From assembly GCA_016303225.1 (NCBI GenBank), contig JAEDMC010000129.1:1-8694 (forward strand): a stretch of 8,694 nucleotides of DNA. Reading direction: 5' to 3'. The translations under genes and the position numbers were made by a program. Shown here in pieces: positions 1 to 7,135 of the stretch. Below the pieces are notes generated by a model. The model had not been told where the DNA came from and made no database searches. It saw only the letters and a program-made list of their open reading frames with translations. Source of the stretch: Kiritimatiellia bacterium (GTDB lineage: Bacteria > Verrucomicrobiota > Kiritimatiellia > RFP12 > UBA1067). Numbering within the stretch: position 1 is the stretch's first letter; each line of letters starts with the position of its first letter.

Positions 1-63
1 TGATTCCGCTGCGGACGCCAAACCGGCGGCGCCGACGGCCAACACCATCAGGATCTTCTTCAT
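1..63 (-). CDS. Partial exported protein, N-terminus only (possible periplasmic adaptor of the efflux pump)
   Basis: Only the first 21 codons lie in the window. They encode a textbook signal peptide: two lysines after the start Met, a hydrophobic core (ILMVLAVGAAGL) and an ASA-A type cleavage site (SAAES). The ATG begins one base after the TGA of the TolC-family gene, and the sequence GGAGGGAAAG just upstream, inside the end of that gene, is a strong ribosome site. The tight junction says it is the third gene of the efflux operon. Since the permease and outer-membrane component are already present, the expected missing partner is the membrane-fusion (HlyD/CusB-type) adaptor. This is inference from context; the visible residues only show secretion. 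Confidence 0.7.
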   Translation of the reverse strand, partial: MKKILMVLAVGAAGLASAAES

Positions 64-64
64 T

Positions 65-1318
65 TCACTTTCCCTCCGTTGCGAATTTCCTCACGTTCTC
101 TTTAGCAAGCCAGACGTCGCGACGCCAGTCGCGTTCCATCAGTTCGCCGTCCAGCGCCTCCTCGTGCACGACCAGATACTCCAGCGGGCTGATTTCGCCC
201 GCTTCCAGCAGGGCCTCCGTCTCGGCCCTGCTTGATGACGGCTCCGGCGGATGATTCGTCAGTCGCGCGAGATGACGCTGCGCCGCGTCCGCCTCCTGCA
301 CGACCTCGCGCCACGCGCGGATCGCCGCAAAGCGGGCTTCGTCGCGGACGCCTTCCGCCTCGGCGATTCCCTTGCGATTGCGATTCCAGAGCGGGATCGT
401 CAGGCCCGCCGCAAAGCCGAGGCGATCCATCCCTTCCTCGCGCGAATACGCCGGGCCGACCTTCAGGTCCGGATACTGCCGCCGAATCTCCGTCTCCAGC
501 GCAGCCTCGCCACCGGCCAGCCGGCTGACGGCGGCCTGCACACGCGGATGACGCACGAGGGCGAGCGGGCCCTGAAGAGACAACGCCTTCTCGCCGTCTT
601 CCTGCAGCACGTTGCCGCGAAACGCCAGGTCGACAGCCGGCGCGACGCCCAGCAGCTGACGAAGCGCCTGCTCGGCTTCCGCTTCGGACGCCTCGGCCTC
701 GCGCAGACGATGCACGCGCTGATGCCGGCGAAGACGAGCCGAGGCCAGCTCGATCTTGGAGAGTTCGCCCGCCTCCGCAAGCCGCGCGGCAGATTCCAGC
801 GCGGAGGCCACGCGCGCGTCCGCCTCAAATGTCCGCAGGGCCTGCACCGTCTCGCGCGCAAAGAGGAGTCGAAGCGCGGCCTGACGGGCAGACGCCCGCA
901 GGTCCCATTCCGCCGCCAGGATGTCTGCCGCATCGGCGGCCGCATAGGCCTCGGCCGCGCGGCGCTCGAGTCCGGTGACGCCCGAAAGCGGAATCGTCAG
1001 CGACAGCGCCACCCCGCCGAGATGCGGATTCTCCGCCGGATTGACGATGCGCAGGAGATCGCCGCTGATCTCGGGGTCCTCCCACCAGCCCGTCTGGGCG
1101 GCGACCTTTTCGGACGCCGCCCGTTTCAGGCGAAGCGCATTGAGTTCGGGGTTGCCGACGAGCGCCAGGCGCGCGACATCCTCCAACGTGTCAAACGTGA
1201 GCGCGCCCTTCTCCAGCCAGACCGCGTGTTCGCGCGCCCAGTCAATTGGCAAGGGGCGATACGACTGGCATCCCAGGATGGCGGCAAGGAGAGGGAAGAA
1301 AAGGAATTTTCTGGACAT
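65..1318 (-). CDS. TolC-family outer-membrane efflux lipoprotein (OEP family, CusC-like)
   Basis: Outer-membrane channel component of a tripartite efflux pump, 417 residues. Residues 1-17 form a lipoprotein signal: basic start, hydrophobic stretch and lipobox ILGC with Cys17 as the lipidated residue. The body shows the duplicated OEP architecture. Repeat 1 has NPELNALR at 56-63, the turn-strand motif VALSLTIPLSG at 103-113 and EAGELSKIELASARL near 182-196. Repeat 2 has HPRVQAAVSRL at 257-267, AGLTIPLWNRNR near 304-315 and LEAGEISPLEYL near 371-382. Long Ala/Glu/Arg-rich helices between them match the periplasmic alpha-barrel. The length is slightly short for the family but both repeats are complete. 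The start is supported by AGGAGG six bases before the ATG. It lies 29 nt after the RND permease stop and 1 nt before the next gene, so it is clearly operonic. Confidence 0.9.
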   Translation of the reverse strand: MSRKFLFFPLLAAILGCQSYRPLPIDWAREHAVWLEKGALTFDTLEDVARLALVGNPELNALRLKRAASEKVAAQTGWWEDPEISGDLLRIVNPAENPHLGGVALSLTIPLSGVTGLERRAAEAYAAADAADILAAEWDLRASARQAALRLLFARETVQALRTFEADARVASALESAARLAEAGELSKIELASARLRRHQRVHRLREAEASEAEAEQALRQLLGVAPAVDLAFRGNVLQEDGEKALSLQGPLALVRHPRVQAAVSRLAGGEAALETEIRRQYPDLKVGPAYSREEGMDRLGFAAGLTIPLWNRNRKGIAEAEGVRDEARFAAIRAWREVVQEADAAQRHLARLTNHPPEPSSSRAETEALLEAGEISPLEYLVVHEEALDGELMERDWRRDVWLAKENVRKFATEGK

Positions 1319-1347
1319 TCAGGACCTCCTGCGGAAGATTTTTTCGC

Positions 1348-4300
1348 TTAGCCAATCGCTCTCTTCATCGTCAGGCGCGCGGCCGCCGGCAGGACCACGA
1401 GGTTCAGCACCATGGCGCCGAAGATACCGCCGAACTGGACGACCGCCAGCGGCGCGAGCAATTCGCCGCCGGGTTTGTCGCCGGCCAGCATCAGCGGAAT
1501 AAGCCCGAGCACGGTCGTTAGGGACGTCATCACGATCGGGACCATTCGTTCTTGCGACCCTTCGCGGATCGCCTCCTCAACCGAGTGCCCGTCCTGCAGA
1601 CCATCCCGATACCGCTGCAGCAGGAGAATGCCGTTGCGGAGAACGAAGCCGGTGACCGTCACGAAGCCGACAAGCGACGAGACGGAGAGAACGGGCGTGG
1701 CAAGAGCCACCGCCGCCACGCCGCCGATGAGGCCGAGCGGCACGTTCAGCAGCGCAAGCGCCGCCAGGCGCATCTCGCGCAGCGCCACGACGAGAATCAG
1801 GAAAATCACGACGATCAGCACGACGGCGAGGACGGCGAGCCGCCGCCCGGCGCTCTCGCGCGCCTGATGGCTGCCGCCGAACTCGACAGTGCAACCGGAC
1901 GCGGCGGCGATGGGCTCAAGCGCCGCCTGCAACCGGGCGACAAGCGCTCCGGTGTCCACTCCTTCAGCCGGATTAAGCGACACCAGCGCCTTGCGCCGTC
2001 CGCCTTCGCGCAGCATCAGATCGCTCGCCTCCTCCGGCACGACGTTCGCAACCTCGTCGAGCCGCACACGCCGTCCGCCGCGTCCCGACAACAGCAGCGC
2101 CTTCACGGTTTCCGCGTCCGGCGAATCCGCCGCATCCGCCAGACGCACGACAAGCGCGCGTCGCCTGAGACCGTCCCGAATCTCGCCAACCTCGAGTCCG
2201 TTGAACGCCAGCGACACCTGCTCGCCCGCCTCGCGCAGCGTCAGCCCCGCCTCTGCCAGGGCCTCAACGTCATAGCCGATGCGAAGCGTGCGCACCGTCA
2301 CCTCGCGGTTGGCCCGCACGTCGGAAACCTCTGACATCCGCTCCAAGACCCTCTTCATCTGCGCAACCGTCTCGCGCAGCACAGCCTGGTCCTCGCCATA
2401 GACGTTCACGGCCACCTCCGCTTCCGTCCCCGAAAGCACGGCGCTGATGCGATGCGCGATCGGATAGCCGACGAGGACGGAGCATCCCGGCAGGCGTCCC
2501 AGCCGCCTGCGAATCGCCTGCCGGACGCCCTCGACGTCGCCGTTAAGATCGACGCGGACGACGAACTCGGAACTCGAGACGGGCTCTGCGTGCTGGTCGC
2601 GTTCGGCGCGTCCCGTCCGCCGCGTGACCGAGAGAACGCCCGGGATCTGGCGCAGTTCCGCCGCACTCGCTTCAGCCACGCGCTCGGACTCGTCCAACGA
2701 AGCCCCCGGCGGCAGGGAAAGCATCACGTTGAACGCATCCTCGCGAAACGGCGGCAGAAAGCTCGAACCGAAGCCGCGCGCCACGACCACGCTCAAGACG
2801 GTCGCGGCTATGACGAGGACCATGACCAGTACGGGGAACCGCAGGGCAAACCCCAGAAACGGGCGATACGCCGCCTTCATGACGCGCACGCCAAGCGGCT
2901 CGCCTGCGCCTGTCATCGGCACGCCCGCCTGGCGTCCCCGATCCCGGCCCAGCAGCCGCGACAGGGCCGGCGTCACCACAAGCGCGAGGACCAGCGACGT
3001 GGCAAAGACGGCGAGATAGGCGAAGCCGAGCGGACGGAAGAAATTGCCCTCAAGGCCCGATAGCATGAGGAGGGGGATGAACACGAGCGAGACAATCAGC
3101 GTCGAGAAGGCGACGCCCGGCAGGACGGTTCCGACGGCCTTGGCGATCGTCAAGTCGCGTCGCCGCCAAATCGCCTCGGTGAGAATGATGGCCGCATCCA
3201 CGATATCCCCGGCCGCGACGGCAAAGCCGCCAAGCGTCATCACGTTGACGCCCAGGCCAAGCGGCGGGAACAGCAGCACGGCAACCGGAATCGTCAGCGC
3301 CATCGAGGCCAGCACCACGAGAACCGTCCGCACGCGGAAAAGCGTCAGCACCAGGACGACCACGACGACGATCACCGCATCACGCACGACGCGCGCGCCG
3401 CCGTCAATGGACGTGCCGATGAAGTCCGCCTGGCGATAGGCGTTCGCATGGACGGCGACGCCCTTCTCGCGAACGGACTTGCCGAACGCCTCCAGGGCGC
3501 GGTCAAGCTGCCGCGTGATCTCGGGCGTATTGCCGCCCGGCACCTTCTGGACAGACAGGACCACGGCTTCGCGCCCCTCGAACGAGGCGCTGCCGCGGCG
3601 CGGCGCGCCAGCCAAGGAGACGTCCGCCACATCCCCCAGACGAAGCGCGCCAGACGCGCCCTGGACAACCGGCGTGCGGGCAAGCGTCTCCAGCGTGTCC
3701 GCCCGCGCGATCTGCCGAAGCGGAATCTCGTCTCCGCCGACGTCGGCGAGATAGCCGCCGCCGGCCACCGTCCGCGTGTCGCGCACCGCCTCGACGACGT
3801 CGGCGACAGACAGCCCCTGGGCGGCGAGACGGCGAGGCGAGACGGACACGCGGCATTCGGGAAGGCGTCCGCCCATGACGGCGACCTCGCCGATACCCTT
3901 CACCGCAAGGAGACGCGGACGCAGGACGAACTCGGCCAGTTCGCGCAGCTCCAGCAACGAGGCCCCGCCGTTCTCGGAGGTCAGCGCCACGAGCATGATC
4001 TCGCCGGTGACGGAAACGGTCGGCGCGATCTCGACCTTGACTTCGGGCGGCAGGCTCTCGCGCACACGCTGAAGGCGCTCGAAGACGTCAAAGCGCGCAC
4101 GGGCGAGATCGGCGCTCCAGTCGAAGTCCACCCAGACGAAGGACAGCCCGCCGCTCGAACTGGAGCGTATCGTCGAGACGTTCGGGATGCCGTTCAGCGC
4201 CGCCTCGAGCGGCAGCGTCACGCGCTGCTCGACCTCCTCCGCCGTCAGGCCGGTCGCCTCCGTCTGGAGAACGACGCGCGGCACGGCGATGTCTGGGAAG

Positions 4301-4410
4301 ACATCGACGGGAAGACCCTGGAAGAGATGAACGCCCAGCCCCGCCAGCGCGAGCGCGGCAGTCAGGAAGAGGACAGGATGATGGACAACGAGCTTCAGGA
4401 GTCGGTTCAT
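1348..4410 (-). CDS. RND-family efflux permease, heavy-metal (CusA/CzcA-like) branch
   Basis: Inner-membrane proton-driven pump subunit, 1020 residues, the normal full length for RND permeases. TM1 is at about 11-30. The first porter domain carries SSSSGGLSFVWVDFDW (83-98), typical of the CusA/CzcA branch. TM2-TM6 occupy about 340-490; TM4 (GGFAVAAGDIVDAAIILTE, 394-412) carries acidic residues D402, D405 and E412 expected for proton coupling. TM7 is near 525-545. The second porter domain has RTGRAERDQHAE (598-609) and HRISAVLSG (653-661). TM8-TM12 follow from 858, with LRNGILLLQRY (924-934) and GGELLAPLAVVQFGG (981-995). Against the E. coli CusA sequence as I remember it, the three metal-binding methionines (573, 623, 672) align with Ala570, Ser613 and Ala657, so Cu(I)/Ag(I) export by that site is unlikely. 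The start has a modest AAGG ribosome site. It is the first gene of the operon; the substrate is unknown. Confidence 0.92.
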   Translation of the reverse strand: MNRLLKLVVHHPVLFLTAALALAGLGVHLFQGLPVDVFPDIAVPRVVLQTEATGLTAEEVEQRVTLPLEAALNGIPNVSTIRSSSSGGLSFVWVDFDWSADLARARFDVFERLQRVRESLPPEVKVEIAPTVSVTGEIMLVALTSENGGASLLELRELAEFVLRPRLLAVKGIGEVAVMGGRLPECRVSVSPRRLAAQGLSVADVVEAVRDTRTVAGGGYLADVGGDEIPLRQIARADTLETLARTPVVQGASGALRLGDVADVSLAGAPRRGSASFEGREAVVLSVQKVPGGNTPEITRQLDRALEAFGKSVREKGVAVHANAYRQADFIGTSIDGGARVVRDAVIVVVVVLVLTLFRVRTVLVVLASMALTIPVAVLLFPPLGLGVNVMTLGGFAVAAGDIVDAAIILTEAIWRRRDLTIAKAVGTVLPGVAFSTLIVSLVFIPLLMLSGLEGNFFRPLGFAYLAVFATSLVLALVVTPALSRLLGRDRGRQAGVPMTGAGEPLGVRVMKAAYRPFLGFALRFPVLVMVLVIAATVLSVVVARGFGSSFLPPFREDAFNVMLSLPPGASLDESERVAEASAAELRQIPGVLSVTRRTGRAERDQHAEPVSSSEFVVRVDLNGDVEGVRQAIRRRLGRLPGCSVLVGYPIAHRISAVLSGTEAEVAVNVYGEDQAVLRETVAQMKRVLERMSEVSDVRANREVTVRTLRIGYDVEALAEAGLTLREAGEQVSLAFNGLEVGEIRDGLRRRALVVRLADAADSPDAETVKALLLSGRGGRRVRLDEVANVVPEEASDLMLREGGRRKALVSLNPAEGVDTGALVARLQAALEPIAAASGCTVEFGGSHQARESAGRRLAVLAVVLIVVIFLILVVALREMRLAALALLNVPLGLIGGVAAVALATPVLSVSSLVGFVTVTGFVLRNGILLLQRYRDGLQDGHSVEEAIREGSQERMVPIVMTSLTTVLGLIPLMLAGDKPGGELLAPLAVVQFGGIFGAMVLNLVVLPAAARLTMKRAIG

Positions 4411-4411
4411 A

Positions 4412-4502
4412 ATGCGCCTTGAAAGGGTGATTCAACCTCAACACCGTGCCATGTCGGATTACCGCAGGGAGCGAATCGGACGATAGCAGTCACAAGGCGC
4501 AT
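4412..4502. repeat. Separated 10-bp inverted repeat covering the permease ribosome site
   Basis: ATGCGCCTTG at 4412-4421 and its exact reverse complement CAAGGCGCAT at 4493-4502 lie 71 bases apart in front of the RND permease. On the gene's strand the downstream copy contains the presumed ribosome site AAGG, ending 1 base before the ATG. If a transcript began upstream of 4502, pairing of the two copies could hide the ribosome site. The candidate promoter in this gap would start downstream of the upper copy, in which case the repeat would act only as DNA or be chance. Confidence 0.35.
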
Positions 4503-4508
4503 CCGCAA
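4480..4508 (-). promoter_or_regulatory. Candidate promoter of the efflux operon
   Basis: On the minus strand TTGCGG (4508-4503) is followed after 17 bases by TATCGT (4485-4480), preceded by TGC so that it reads as an extended -10 (TGnTATCGT). The predicted start is near 4473, giving a leader of about 62 nt before the permease ATG. Both hexamers are imperfect matches. It is the best candidate I see in the 141-base gap 4411-4551; the rest of that gap holds the inverted repeat and the short hairpins listed separately. Confidence 0.3.
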
Positions 4509-4522
4509 CCAATGAAGCTGCA

Positions 4523-4548
4523 GTGAGAAAACTCACGCGAGGGCGCGT
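4523..4548 (-). terminator. Weak hairpin pair after the acyl-CoA dehydrogenase
   Basis: Two short stems sit 3-28 bases downstream of the dehydrogenase stop. ACGCG (4535-4539) pairs with CGCGT (4544-4548) around a 4-base loop, and GTGAG (4523-4527) pairs with CTCAC (4532-4536) around a loop that reads TTTT on the gene's strand. They share two bases, so they are mutually exclusive. Neither is followed by a T-run, so a factor-independent terminator is doubtful; they may only be a 3' processing structure. Confidence 0.2.
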
Positions 4549-4551
4549 GGG

Positions 4552-6285
4552 TCAATCAGCCGCAGGAACGGCGGGGGCGAGCGTCTCGAAGTCGGTCACG
4601 GAACCGGCATAGCCAGACTTCACCTGCTCGAGGCCCGCCTTGACGCGCGGGAACTCGGTCATCATCCAGTGCATGAGCGCCTTGTCCTTCTCCGGATACT
4701 TGAGCGACATCTGATAGAAGAGCGCCGTGACGACGAGCGCGATGCCCGCGTCGACCAGCCTCCGCGCCGACATATTGCAATATGTCGACGAATCCTCATG
4801 CGCTTTCGCGGCGGCGATGGCCTCGTCGAGCTCGGCGAGGAGCGCGGTCATGCGCGGATGCTCACCCTGCCAGTCGGCCTTGCCGAAGATGTCGACGAGG
4901 ACGTCCTTGACGAGCCCGCCCATCACGCCAGCCGAGGCTGCGACGACCTGCAGCTGCGAAGTGCCCTCGTAAATCGTGGTAATGCGGCTGTCGCGCAGAT
5001 ACCGCTCGCACGGGTAGTCCTTCATGTAGCCGGAACCACCCATCACCGAGATCGCGGACATCGCATTGCGCATGGACATCTCGGAACCATAGTACTTCGC
5101 CATCGGCGTCAGCATCTTGTTGAACGCGGCGACAAGCTTCATGCGCGTACGGACGGCGGCCGCATCCGGCGAACCCTTCAGCGCCTCGAACTTCTTCGTA
5201 AGGCCCGTCTCGAGATCGACGTTCTTCGCCGCATAGTAGGTGAGCGCGCGGGACGCCTGCACCTCGACGGACATCGTCGCCAGGAGCTCGCGGATCGGCG
5301 CCAGCTTGTCGATCGTGCCGCCGAACTGCTGACGGCTCGCGGCATAGTCGCGCGCGGCACGATAGGCCGCCTCGCCAATGCCCGTGCCCTGCGCGGCAAT
5401 GCCCATGCGCGCGCCGTTCATCAGCGTCATCACGTAGGTGATGAGTCCGCGCTTGCGGAGCCCGATCAGCTTCGCCGGCGCTTCGGTAAATGTCATCTCG
5501 CAGGTCGGCGAGCCGTGGATGCCGAGCTTGTTCTCGAGGCGGCGGACCTTGACCCACGGCCCCTTCTCGACCAGCAGACAGCTGAGGCCACGCCCGTCCG
5601 TCGTCCCCTCCTCCGTGCGCGCAAGAACCAGCAGCACCTCGCCGCAGCCGTTGGTGATGAAGCGCTTCACGCCGTTCACAAACCAGTTGCCGTTCGCATC
5701 CTGATACGCCGTCGTCTTGACGCTCTGCAGGTCGCTGCCGGCATCCGGCTCGGTGAGGACCATCGCACCCGTCCACTCGCCGGTGACCAGCTTCGGAATG
5801 TACGTCTTCTTCATTTCCTCGTCGCCGAACATGTTGATCGTGTCGGCGATGCCCTGAAGCCCGAAGATGTTCATCAGCGACGCGTCGCCGCGCGAAACGA
5901 TGTCGTTGCAGGCGGTGAGGACCGTGCACGGCATGTTGAGTCCGCCCAAGTAATACGGAATCTGCACGCCGAGGAGTCCGGTCTTGCCGAAAAGCTCAAG
6001 CGCCAGCTTGATGCCCGGCGCATAGGTGACGGATCCGTCCGCGTTGAGCACGCTCCCGACCGCATCGGTCTCCTCCGCCAAGGGCGCAATGCGATTCGCC
6101 ATCACGTCACCGCAGATGTCGATCGCGCGCTTGTAGTTGTCGATTGCATCCGCCGCGTCCTTCGGCGCGAAATCATACTCCTTCGCGAACTTGAAGTCCT
6201 CCTCCAAGAGCGTTGCGACTTCCGTCAAATCAAGCGCGTCGATGACGTTCTCGATGTCCTTGTTGTCCTTATAAAAATTGCCCAT
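4552..6285 (-). CDS. Acyl-CoA dehydrogenase (long form, FAD-dependent)
   Basis: Cytosolic flavoenzyme that introduces the alpha-beta double bond into an acyl-CoA and passes electrons to ETF; 577 residues. The helical N-terminal domain (about 30-170) is followed by the first family signature VLTEPDAGSD (176-185), then the beta domain with ITNG at 210-213, then the C-terminal helical domain with SRQQFG (317-322), the GGSGY loop (416-420) and YEGT at 439-442, where Glu440 matches the usual catalytic base. From about 450 on there is an extra helical C-terminal region of about 130 residues, which makes this the long form also seen in DmdC-type and AidB-like relatives rather than the usual 380-residue enzyme. 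The start MGNFYKDNKDIE matches the opening of many Bacteroidota-type homologues and has GAGGG upstream. Chain-length preference cannot be read from the sequence. No beta-oxidation partner lies nearby; it appears to be transcribed alone. Confidence 0.93.
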   Translation of the reverse strand: MGNFYKDNKDIENVIDALDLTEVATLLEEDFKFAKEYDFAPKDAADAIDNYKRAIDICGDVMANRIAPLAEETDAVGSVLNADGSVTYAPGIKLALELFGKTGLLGVQIPYYLGGLNMPCTVLTACNDIVSRGDASLMNIFGLQGIADTINMFGDEEMKKTYIPKLVTGEWTGAMVLTEPDAGSDLQSVKTTAYQDANGNWFVNGVKRFITNGCGEVLLVLARTEEGTTDGRGLSCLLVEKGPWVKVRRLENKLGIHGSPTCEMTFTEAPAKLIGLRKRGLITYVMTLMNGARMGIAAQGTGIGEAAYRAARDYAASRQQFGGTIDKLAPIRELLATMSVEVQASRALTYYAAKNVDLETGLTKKFEALKGSPDAAAVRTRMKLVAAFNKMLTPMAKYYGSEMSMRNAMSAISVMGGSGYMKDYPCERYLRDSRITTIYEGTSQLQVVAASAGVMGGLVKDVLVDIFGKADWQGEHPRMTALLAELDEAIAAAKAHEDSSTYCNMSARRLVDAGIALVVTALFYQMSLKYPEKDKALMHWMMTEFPRVKAGLEQVKSGYAGSVTDFETLAPAVPAAD

Positions 6286-6298
6286 GATCCACCCTCTT

Positions 6299-6320
6299 AC
6301 AAGCTTGTTGGAAGATTATA
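6299..6320 (-). promoter_or_regulatory. Extended -10 promoter and palindrome before the acyl-CoA dehydrogenase
   Basis: TATAAT at 6320-6315 on the minus strand is preceded by TGA, giving a perfect extended -10 (TGnTATAAT) that overlaps the higA stop codon. No convincing -35 is seen, as is common with extended -10 sites. The start is predicted near 6308, giving a leader of about 23 nt with an AGAGGG ribosome site. A perfect 10-bp palindrome, ACAAGCTTGT (6299-6308), sits right at the predicted start and could be an operator. This implies the dehydrogenase does not depend on higBA transcription. Confidence 0.55.
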
Positions 6321-6761
6321 TCAAAACATCGCCACCTTGCGATAACGCGGAGTCGTCGGAATCTCCATCATGTTCTCGTACGGAATGCCCAGGCCTTCGT
6401 GCAGTTTGACCATCATCGACTTGGACAGCTTCTTCGCCCCGTTCATAATGGCGGAGATAAGCTGCTCCGAGCCGATGTACGGACCAAGGTCCTTCTGACG
6501 AAGTCCATGACGGTCCATCGCCCAACGAATGGCCTCGACCGGCGTCGCCTTTCGGTCGAGAAACGACTCAACTTCAGGATGCGCCGTCCGCTCGTAGTCC
6601 TCCAAGAGCGTCCCCAGCAAGTCCATATAGTCGGCCTCATCCGCGGACAGTTTCGCGCCCTTGTCCATCAGCGCGGAAAAGAGCTTCATCGACGCCTCGT
6701 ATTCTTCCGGCGTCTTGATCTTGCGATGAAACGGCTTCATCAGTTTCTTCAGGATTTTCAT
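6321..6761 (-). CDS. higA: HigA-like antitoxin with helix-turn-helix domain
   Basis: Antitoxin half of a type II toxin-antitoxin pair, 146 residues. Residues 1-65 are a charged helical region that would bind the toxin (TPEEYEASMKLFSALMD at 17-33 resembles the EEY-x-x-A opening of E. coli HigA). Residues about 73-125 form an XRE-type helix-turn-helix: IRWAMDRHGLRQKDLGPYIG, then SEQLISAIMNGAKKLS as the recognition helix and following turn, then a helix ending in GIPYENMM. The ATG overlaps the toxin stop as ATGA, so translation is coupled, and there is also a good AGGAG ribosome site seven bases before it inside higB. HigA-type proteins usually repress their own promoter with the toxin as co-repressor; the palindrome in front of higB is the likely target. 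Family placement is firm; in vivo activity is inference. Confidence 0.85.
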   Translation of the reverse strand: MKILKKLMKPFHRKIKTPEEYEASMKLFSALMDKGAKLSADEADYMDLLGTLLEDYERTAHPEVESFLDRKATPVEAIRWAMDRHGLRQKDLGPYIGSEQLISAIMNGAKKLSKSMMVKLHEGLGIPYENMMEIPTTPRYRKVAMF

Positions 6762-7069
6762 GCTATCTCTCCTATTTCCACCGTCTGAACGTCAATCTTC
6801 TCATACTGGGCATGTGTGCCGATGAACTTCACCAGCACATACCCCGTGCGAAAGCAGATGGCGACGACCAGCCGATACTTGTTCCCTCCGATGTTGAACA
6901 CCCACCGCTGGTTGCCGACATAATCCGCACTGCGAGCATAGGCCTTCACATCCGCATTCGTCCGCCACACCGCCTGCCGACAATCCTGCGCCCACTGACT
7001 CAGCGGCGCAAGCGCATCGGCATGCCGTTGGGCAAACTCCTGCAAATAAAAGACCTTAATGATCCGCAT
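6758..7069 (-). CDS. higB: HigB-family toxin (RelE-like mRNA interferase)
   Basis: Toxin of the HigB_toxin type (PF09907 / COG4680), 103 residues, the normal length. Known members cleave mRNA, usually on the ribosome. The N-terminus MRIIKVFYLQEFAQRHADA matches the family opening (MRII..., then -EFW-x-x-H-x-D-A). The core has VFNIGGNKYRLVV (57-69) followed by KFIGTHAQYEKID (81-93), the family's most conserved block, with His86, Tyr89 and Lys91. No truncation is seen. Unlike its neighbours, it has no recognisable ribosome site: the bases before the ATG read TAAAATACTTCC, a -10 element and spacer. Toxin-first order with a 4-nt overlap into the antitoxin is standard for higBA. The start is fixed by family similarity. 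Confidence 0.87.
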   Translation of the reverse strand: MRIIKVFYLQEFAQRHADALAPLSQWAQDCRQAVWRTNADVKAYARSADYVGNQRWVFNIGGNKYRLVVAICFRTGYVLVKFIGTHAQYEKIDVQTVEIGEIA

Positions 7070-7105
7070 GGAAGTATTTTACCAAATACCCCTCGCGAAC
7101 TTCAA
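7070..7105 (-). promoter_or_regulatory. higBA promoter with overlapping operator-like palindrome
   Basis: On the minus strand TTGAAG (7105-7100), an 18-base spacer and TAAAAT (7081-7076) form a plausible promoter; the -10 is also extended (TGGTAAAAT). Seven bases downstream is the A of the higB ATG (7069), so the predicted message has no leader. A perfect 6-bp inverted repeat with 4-base spacer, GTATTT-TACC-AAATAC (7074-7089), lies directly over the -10, the right place for autorepression by HigA/HigB. An alternative -10, TATAAT at 7118-7113, has no TG extension and only a poor -35; it would give a 36-nt leader, still without a ribosome site. Confidence 0.6.
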
Positions 7106-7135
7106 CGGCAAAATTATATTTTTCGTATAACAGCC

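Noticed and set aside
251..4422. Several long plus-strand frames (for example 251-1351, 1552-2334, 2452-3063, 3448-4422).
   Set aside because: All mirror the TolC and RND genes, are Arg-rich, and have no ribosome sites or recognisable domains.
4669..6345. A 558-codon open frame on the plus strand opposite the acyl-CoA dehydrogenase.
   Set aside because: It is a high-GC shadow: its protein is Arg/His/Leu-rich low-complexity with no family likeness, while the opposite strand encodes a complete enzyme with catalytic motifs.
7113..7118. A perfect TATAAT on the minus strand upstream of higB as the main promoter.
   Set aside because: No TG extension and only a poor -35 (CTGTGA); the downstream element shares 12 of 14 bases with another promoter here. 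Kept as an alternative only.
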